Assembly (NCBI RefSeq): GCF_000374445.1
Contig: NZ_KB894414.1
Coordinates: 1 to 64,000 of the forward strand
From: Actinokineospora enzanensis DSM 44649
GTDB taxonomy: Bacteria > Actinomycetota > Actinomycetes > Mycobacteriales > Pseudonocardiaceae
Direction: 5' to 3'
Length of the DNA: 64,000 nucleotides
The translations under genes and the position numbers were made by a program. This document shows positions 59,419-64,000 of the stretch, one piece after another; within the stretch, counting starts at the first letter, position 1, and each line of letters begins with the position of its first letter. The notes beneath the pieces were generated by a model. It was not told the origin of the DNA and ran no database searches. It saw only the letters and a list, made by a program, of their open reading frames with translations.

Positions 59419-60105
59419 TCACTGGGAAATCACCAATGAACGTTCGACCCGGTTAAGCGCGTCGATCGCGGCGAGAACGTCGGACTGTGTTATCACGTTC
59501 GCCCGCCCGAACCGCGCGCGTTGGTAGACGCCGCGAAGATCTGCAAGTGCATCCGCATCTGCATCGTGCTCGGCGAGCACGACGGCGGTGAACTCGGTCG
59601 GCGTCTGATGCGGCGCGCGCGGCGTTCCCAGTCCCGCGGCCGCGCGTTCGAGAACCAGCCACGCGGCGATGATCGCGTCAGCGGTTTCCACACCATCGGC
59701 ATGCTCGGACAACTTCAGCCGAGCAGTGTGCGCGGCGCCCGCGAGCGCGCGTGCAGTCGCGGTGCCGTCCGCGGGCGCGTCAAGATCCACCGGGCCCGCT
59801 TCGGGCAGGGCGAGGCGGACCCGACGCCTGCGCACACCGGCCAGCGCGGCGAGGATGCCCGCCAGGCCGACCACCAGCATGGCGGCCACGACCAGCAGCA
59901 GGACACCCGCGCTGAGCCCGCTGATCAGGTCCAGCACCGGGTGCCGGTCGACGGGCTCGGCGGGGGTGGCCACCGGTGCGGGCGCGGGGTCCGGGCGCGG
60001 CGAATCGCCGGTGCCGGTGGGGATGGCCGACTCGCCCCGCGCCGCCACGACCGCGAGCACCAGCAACGCGGTCACGACCAGCGGCGGCGGCAGGCGCGAG
60101 GGCAT
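59419..60105 (-). CDS. DUF4129 domain membrane protein
   Basis: The 228-residue protein has a signal or anchor helix, an exported Pro-rich segment, a second membrane helix (about 62-90) and a C-terminal DUF4129 domain with LVLERAAAGLGTPRAPHQTPTEF and DLRGVYQRARFG. DUF4129 is the usual companion of MoxR/DUF58 genes and is sometimes fused to transglutaminase-like proteins. It opens this five-gene cluster. Confidence 0.88.
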   Translation of the reverse strand: MPSRLPPPLVVTALLVLAVVAARGESAIPTGTGDSPRPDPAPAPVATPAEPVDRHPVLDLISGLSAGVLLLVVAAMLVVGLAGILAALAGVRRRRVRLALPEAGPVDLDAPADGTATARALAGAAHTARLKLSEHADGVETADAIIAAWLVLERAAAGLGTPRAPHQTPTEFTAVVLAEHDADADALADLRGVYQRARFGRANVITQSDVLAAIDALNRVERSLVISQ

Positions 60106-60166
60106 GGCCGCCAGCGTGCCCCACCGGCGGGCCTGCGTCGATCGGTCGCGGGCCCGCGACCGCCGC

Positions 60167-60340
60167 TCAGCCGCGGGCGAAGGCGATCAGCCTGCGCACC
60201 GACCGGGTCGAGATGTCCAATTTCGCGGTCGGGTTCTTCGAATCCCTTACCAAATTACCGCCCGCTGACCTGGCGAGTTCGACACAATTGTGACTGTCGC
60301 TGTACGAACTCTTTCGCCACTCCGGACGTACGACACTCAT
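60167..60340 (-). CDS. DUF397 protein, partner of the Scr1-type regulator
   Basis: The 57-residue product reads EWRKSSYSDSHNCVELA followed by VRDSKNPTAKLDIS, the DUF397 hallmark (W-x-K-S-S-x-S-x-x-x-N-C-V-E, then R-D-S-K). GGAGGGG lies 5 nt before the ATG. DUF397 genes nearly always sit beside HTH/DUF5753 regulators of the Scr1 kind and are proposed to act as a toxin-antitoxin-like or regulatory pair; in Streptomyces such pairs affect development. The regulator gene is divergent, 374 bp away. Confidence 0.88.
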   Translation of the reverse strand: MSVVRPEWRKSSYSDSHNCVELARSAGGNLVRDSKNPTAKLDISTRSVRRLIAFARG

Positions 60341-60632
60341 CTAAGCCCCTCCGAGTTGAAGCTCCCCTCCGGGAGCAGACACCCGGCGATTATTCGCGAA
60401 GGAGAGGAGGACGTGAATCCTCTTCTCGGGTAACTCACACTCGCGGAGATCCGCAGCGGGCCGCAATTCACACTTGCCGGTTCTTCTACGCTGTGTAGTT
60501 ATTCCGCGTATTCGGGTGAACCCGTTTCGGTGGCCGATAACCGCCGGCGCTGCGCCCGAATGGGGCAGCGCGTCCGCGCCCAACCGTGCTACCTTGCCAA
60601 ACGCCGGTCCACCCCTGGGAAGTTGGCAGATG

Positions 60633-60642
60633 GCCACGTGGC
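60633..60642. promoter_or_regulatory. Palindrome GCCACGTGGC flanked by TGGCAGA repeats
   Basis: The 10-bp palindrome lies 72 bp before the Scr1-type regulator; TGGCAGA occurs at 60624-60630 and again at 60639-60645, the second overlapping the palindrome's right half. This is a candidate autoregulatory site. The rest of the 374-bp divergent spacer (60341-60714) holds promoter-like AT-rich patches and no convincing gene. Confidence 0.4.
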
Positions 60643-60714
60643 AGACAGCTACCTGACGGCTCCCTCGATAGTATGACAGCCGGTAGTCGAAGTGATCGTC
60701 CGAGCGGAGCCACG

Positions 60715-61563
60715 ATGACCAGACAGCGGGACCCCCGGTTCTCCAAGCGGCAGCTCGGCAGGCTGCTGCGCACGTTCCGTGAGCAGGCGGGCAAGACCCA
60801 GCCCGAAGTGGCCGCCCGGATGGACTGGTCCGTTTCGAAACTGATTCGCATCGAAAAGGCGGCGGTCGGCGTGTCCACCACCGACCTGCGGGCGCTGCTG
60901 ACCGAGTACGGCATGCACGACGACGAGCTCGTCACCGACCTCACCAACGTGGCCAAGGAAAGCCGCGAGCAGCCCTGGTACGCCCAGTTCGACTCGGTGA
61001 CCAGCGAGCCTTTCCGCAGGCTGCTGGCCTACGAGGGCTCCGCGGTGGCCATCCACCAGTTCCACCCGCTGCTGGTCCCAGGCCACCTGCAGACCCGCGA
61101 GTACGCGCGCGCCGTGCTGGCCACCGTGTACTCCGGCGCCGAGCTGGACCTGGCCCTGGAGGCCAGGATGCAGCGCCAGCAGCGGCTGGCCGAGGAGCCG
61201 CCGCGGCTGGTCATGCTGATCGACGAGGGCGCGGTGCGGCGCGAGATCGGCGGCCGCGAGGTGCTGCACGAGCAGCTGCGCCACCTGCTGGTCCGCACGT
61301 CCGAGCCGACCACCTGCGTGCGCGTGGTGCCCTACGGCGCGGGCGCGCACCCGGGGCTGGCAGGCGCGTTCGTGTTGCTGGAGCTGGACGAGGAGATCAG
61401 CGACACGGTCCTGTTCGAGGAGACCGCGGGCAAGGACTACCTGGCCAACGGTGACAGTGACGTGGTCACGGCGGCGTGGGAGCGGTTCCTCGCCATCGAG
61501 CAGTCGGCGCTCACCGAGGCCGAGACCGTCACGCTGCTGCGCGGTCTGCTCGGCGAGAACTGA
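60715..61563 (+). CDS. Scr1-type HTH regulator (XRE HTH plus DUF5753)
   Basis: The 282-residue protein has an N-terminal XRE HTH (about 10-70; LGRLLRTFREQAGKTQPEVA, then MDWSVSKLIRIEKA) and the DUF5753 ligand-like domain (about 95-275; EPFRRLLAYEGSAVAIHQF, GHLQTREYARAV). It is the typical partner of DUF397 proteins. The ATG at 60715 follows GCGGAGC. Many paralogues exist in actinomycetes; the regulated process here is unknown. Confidence 0.9.
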   Translation: MTRQRDPRFSKRQLGRLLRTFREQAGKTQPEVAARMDWSVSKLIRIEKAAVGVSTTDLRALLTEYGMHDDELVTDLTNVAKESREQPWYAQFDSVTSEPFRRLLAYEGSAVAIHQFHPLLVPGHLQTREYARAVLATVYSGAELDLALEARMQRQQRLAEEPPRLVMLIDEGAVRREIGGREVLHEQLRHLLVRTSEPTTCVRVVPYGAGAHPGLAGAFVLLELDEEISDTVLFEETAGKDYLANGDSDVVTAAWERFLAIEQSALTEAETVTLLRGLLGEN

Positions 61564-61772
61564 CCACCGCATTCCCGGTCTCGTTTTCTCGACCAGCACG
61601 TGATCACCCGGTGAAGGTTTCCCGGAATGGGGGGAAAATCGTCCGGCCGGGACACCCGCCCGGACACCGCGACGACCACGGATTTCACCGGGTACGGTCG
61701 CGGACTTTTGGCACGGCCCACCGGACAATCGGCCCGGCGAGACCGCTCCCGACCAGCCGGAATGGCGGGCGG

Positions 61773-62474
61773 TCAGGCGAGTCCGGCGGCCGTCTTGGCG
61801 GCGGTGAGCACGTCCTCGACCATGGCCGGGGTCAGCCTGCCGGTGAACGTGTTCTGCTGGCTGACGTGGTAACACCCGAACACCGACAGCGGCGGGCCGT
61901 CGTCCCGGGCAGCCAGGTCGTACCGGACGCCGTGGCCGAACCGGGGGCGCGGTACCGGGACGACCCACGCCGTGTGCAGGATCGGTAGCAACGCCTGCCA
62001 ACCGAACGCGCCCAGTATGACCACGCTGCGCAATGTCGGGCGGAGCAGCGCGAGTTCGCGGACAAGCCAGGACCGGCAGTTGTCCCGTTCTTCCGTGGTC
62101 GGTTTGTTGGCGGGCGGCGCACACTTCACCGGCGCGGTGATCCGGGTGCCGTACAGCTCCAATCCGTCACCGATGTGCGTGGCGGTCGGCTGCGAGGCCA
62201 GGCCCACCGCGTGCATGGCGGCGTAGAGCACCTCGCCCGATTTGTCCCCGGTGAACATCCGGCCGGTGCGGTTGGCGCCGTGCGCGGCCGGGGCCAACCC
62301 GACGATGCCGATCGCGGCGTCCGGCGGACCGAAGCCGGGCACCGGGCGGCCCCAGTACGTCTGGTCGCGGAACGCCGCGCGCTTGACCCTGGCCACCTCC
62401 TCCCGCCAGGCGACCAGGCGGGGGCAGGCGCGGCAGGCGGTGACGTCGCGGTCGAGGTCGGCGAGGCTGCTCAC
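61773..62474 (-). CDS. Uracil-DNA glycosylase, family 5 (UDGb)
   Basis: The 233-residue base-excision repair enzyme removes uracil and other deaminated bases from DNA. Motif 1 is GLAPAAHGANRTGRMFTGD, which lacks the Asp/Asn of families 1 and 4 and marks family 5; motif 3 is HVSQQNTFTG. Four Cys that bind the iron-sulfur cluster lie in ACRACPRL, VKCAPPANK and RDNCRSW. A GTG at 62474 gives full length. It is divergent from the S10 peptidase. Confidence 0.92.
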   Translation of the reverse strand: MSSLADLDRDVTACRACPRLVAWREEVARVKRAAFRDQTYWGRPVPGFGPPDAAIGIVGLAPAAHGANRTGRMFTGDKSGEVLYAAMHAVGLASQPTATHIGDGLELYGTRITAPVKCAPPANKPTTEERDNCRSWLVRELALLRPTLRSVVILGAFGWQALLPILHTAWVVPVPRPRFGHGVRYDLAARDDGPPLSVFGCYHVSQQNTFTGRLTPAMVEDVLTAAKTAAGLA

Positions 62475-62513
62475 CCCGCCAATACTGCTACGGATCGCCA
62501 CTAAGGTCTGGAC

Positions 62514-63986
62514 ATGGCATCCACGGACTCCGACGACGACCAGCCCACGGCTGTCGTCGAACCCACCGACGACCTGGTCACCACCGCGCACTCGCTGACC
62601 GTGCGCAGGCGCAAGCTCAACTACACGGCCACCACGGGCAGGCTCGTGCTGCGCAAGGAGGTGGTCACCGAGGGCAAGTTCGAGGGCCACCAGCCCAAGG
62701 CCGAGGTGTTCCTCACCGCCTACACCCTGGACGGGGCCGACCCGGCCCGCCGCCCGGTGACCTTCGCGTTCAACGGCGGGCCGGGGGCGGCCAGCATCTG
62801 GCTGCACCTGGGGGTGCTCGGGCCGCGCCGGGTGGTGTCCGGCGACGCGGGCGAGCTCGCGGAGCCGCCGTACGGGCTGGTCGACAACGCGGAGACGCTG
62901 CTCGCGCACAGCGACCTGGTGTTCATCGACCCGGTCAGCACCGGCTACTCGCGGGCGGCGCGCGGGGAGAAGCCGGGCGAGTTCCACGGCTTCCAGGCCG
63001 ACCTGGAGTCGGTCGGCGAGGTCATCCGGCTGTGGACGACCCGCAACGGCCGGTGGCTGTCGCCCAAGTTCCTGGCGGGCGAGTCCTACGGGACCACCCG
63101 GGCCGCCGGGCTGGCCCACCACCTGCAGACCCGGCATGGTCTGTACCTGAATGGTCTGATCCTCGTCTCGGCCGTGCTCGACTTCGCGACCCTGCAGTTC
63201 ACCAGCGGCAACGACCTGCCGTACCCGCTCTACCTGCCCACCTACGCGGCCATCGCGCACCACCACGGCCTGCACGGGGACCGGTCGCTGCGCGAGGTGC
63301 TGGACGAGGCCGAGTCCTACGCCGCCCGGGACTACCCGTACCTGCTGGCCCGGGGCAGCCGCCTGTCCACTGAGGAGCGGGCCGGGGCGGTGGCCACGCT
63401 GGCCCGGCTGACCGGGCTGTCCGAGGACTACGTGGACCGCTCGGACCTGCGGATCGAACACGTTCGCTTCTTCACCGAGATATTGCGGGACCGCAAACGC
63501 ACGGTCGGCCGGATGGACGGTCGGTTCCTCGGCTGGGAGGCCGACTACGTGCGTGACCGGTTCACCGACGACCCGTCGATCTCCGGCATCATCGGCGCCT
63601 ACACCGCTGGTATGAACCACTACCTGCACACGGAACTGGCCTACCCCAACGACTTGCCGTACGAGGTACTGAGCATGGACGTGAACCGGGCCTGGTCGTA
63701 CAAGGAGTTCGAGAACGCCTACGTGTCGGTCCTGGACAAGCTGGCCGCGGCCATGCGGGCCAACCCGGCGCTGCGGGTCCATGTCGCATCCGGGTACACC
63801 GACGGCGCCACCCCCTACTTCGCCACCGAGCACTCGTTGGCACAGCTGGACATTCCGGCCGAGCTGCGGGACAACATCGAGGTTTCCTACTACGAGGCCG
63901 GACACATGATGTACGTCCACGAGCCGTCCCGGCTGCGCCAGTCGAAGGACATCGCGGCGTTCGTGAACCGAAGCACCAGCCGCTAA
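62514..63986 (+). CDS. Peptidase S10 (serine carboxypeptidase-like)
   Basis: The 490-residue protein shows the serine carboxypeptidase triad: Ser in LAGESYGTTRA, Asp in VASGYTDGATP and His in EAGHMMYVHE, with the oxyanion-region motif FNGGPGAASIWLHLGVLGP. No signal peptide is present, so unlike eukaryotic relatives it is probably cytoplasmic. Related bacterial proteins act on short peptides. The first residues are acidic and disordered. The ATG at 62514 has no strong ribosome site but suits the length. Confidence 0.93.
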   Translation: MASTDSDDDQPTAVVEPTDDLVTTAHSLTVRRRKLNYTATTGRLVLRKEVVTEGKFEGHQPKAEVFLTAYTLDGADPARRPVTFAFNGGPGAASIWLHLGVLGPRRVVSGDAGELAEPPYGLVDNAETLLAHSDLVFIDPVSTGYSRAARGEKPGEFHGFQADLESVGEVIRLWTTRNGRWLSPKFLAGESYGTTRAAGLAHHLQTRHGLYLNGLILVSAVLDFATLQFTSGNDLPYPLYLPTYAAIAHHHGLHGDRSLREVLDEAESYAARDYPYLLARGSRLSTEERAGAVATLARLTGLSEDYVDRSDLRIEHVRFFTEILRDRKRTVGRMDGRFLGWEADYVRDRFTDDPSISGIIGAYTAGMNHYLHTELAYPNDLPYEVLSMDVNRAWSYKEFENAYVSVLDKLAAAMRANPALRVHVASGYTDGATPYFATEHSLAQLDIPAELRDNIEVSYYEAGHMMYVHEPSRLRQSKDIAAFVNRSTSR

Positions 63987-64000
63987 GCGGTGCCCACGCC

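Noticed and set aside
60341-60637. A 98-codon minus-strand frame ending directly before the DUF397 start
   Set aside because: It overlaps the palindrome and promoter-like DNA, has no ribosome site or family resemblance, and covers the divergent regulatory spacer.

Overview
This is about 64 kb of a high-GC actinobacterial chromosome, most likely from the Pseudonocardiaceae or a close relative. Evidence for actinobacteria: a mycothiol S-conjugate amidase (mca), a mycobacterial-type LigB DNA ligase, an EphD-type hydrolase/dehydrogenase fusion, a Scr1-type HTH regulator beside a DUF397 gene, many GTG starts with AGGAGG-like ribosome sites, and very high G+C. Family-level placement is inference from gene content. 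From glpX (1.3 kb) to a thiolase (43 kb), most conserved genes follow, inverted and with insertions, the Mycobacterium tuberculosis block from Rv1100 down to Rv1074c: DUF4245, glpX, fumC, phoH2, uppS-like, hemolysin III, yyaL-like, small membrane protein, mca, DUF4307, greA, metB, proline-rich antigen, cbs, SGNH hydrolase, fadA3.

Layout. 0-4.3 kb: an IS30 transposase tail, a degenerate tandem repeat of about 97 bp carrying DnaA-box-like sequences, DUF4245, glpX, an L,D-transpeptidase lipoprotein and a heavily frameshifted metallopeptidase region. 4.3-17 kb: fumC, ferredoxin-NADP reductase, a divergent EamA exporter/MocR regulator pair, LigB, a coiled-coil protein, an HTH protein with an unknown C-terminal domain, GuaB1 and a two-gene ABC exporter. 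17-25 kb: phoH2 with a strongly structured leader, the short-chain prenyltransferase, hemolysin III, a two-repeat type I-E CRISPR remnant without cas genes, and the thioredoxin-like YyaL protein. 24.8-30.7 kb is an apparent insertion into the conserved order: the Hen1/Pnkp RNA-repair pair, then an ECF41/SigJ sigma factor translationally coupled to a flavin oxidoreductase.

30.7-43.5 kb: the mca pair, DUF4307, greA, an Lrp-type regulator divergent from 4-hydroxyphenylpyruvate dioxygenase, the transsulfuration genes metB and cbs flanking two proline/glutamine-rich membrane proteins, an SGNH hydrolase and a thiolase. 43.5-51 kb is envelope oriented: a DivIVA-like coiled coil, a MinD/CooC-like ATPase, a membrane-anchored polysaccharide-deacetylase-like protein, a class F sortase with an adjacent SpaA-like surface protein, and a BI-1 membrane protein. 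51-64 kb: EphD with a MerR-type regulator and a perfect inverted repeat at its promoter, an unusual tRNA with anticodon UAA, a type II NADH dehydrogenase, a DUF4129/MoxR/DUF58 cluster, a Scr1/DUF397 pair, a family 5 uracil-DNA glycosylase and a cytoplasmic S10 peptidase.

The most notable points are the UAA tRNA lacking a long variable arm, the phoH2 leader with mutually exclusive pairings, the Hen1/Pnkp cassette beside an ECF41 unit, the CRISPR remnant, the 97-bp repeat family, and a metallopeptidase gene whose HExxH motif is split by an extra GC dinucleotide. No clearly new multi-gene defence or biosynthetic system was found.
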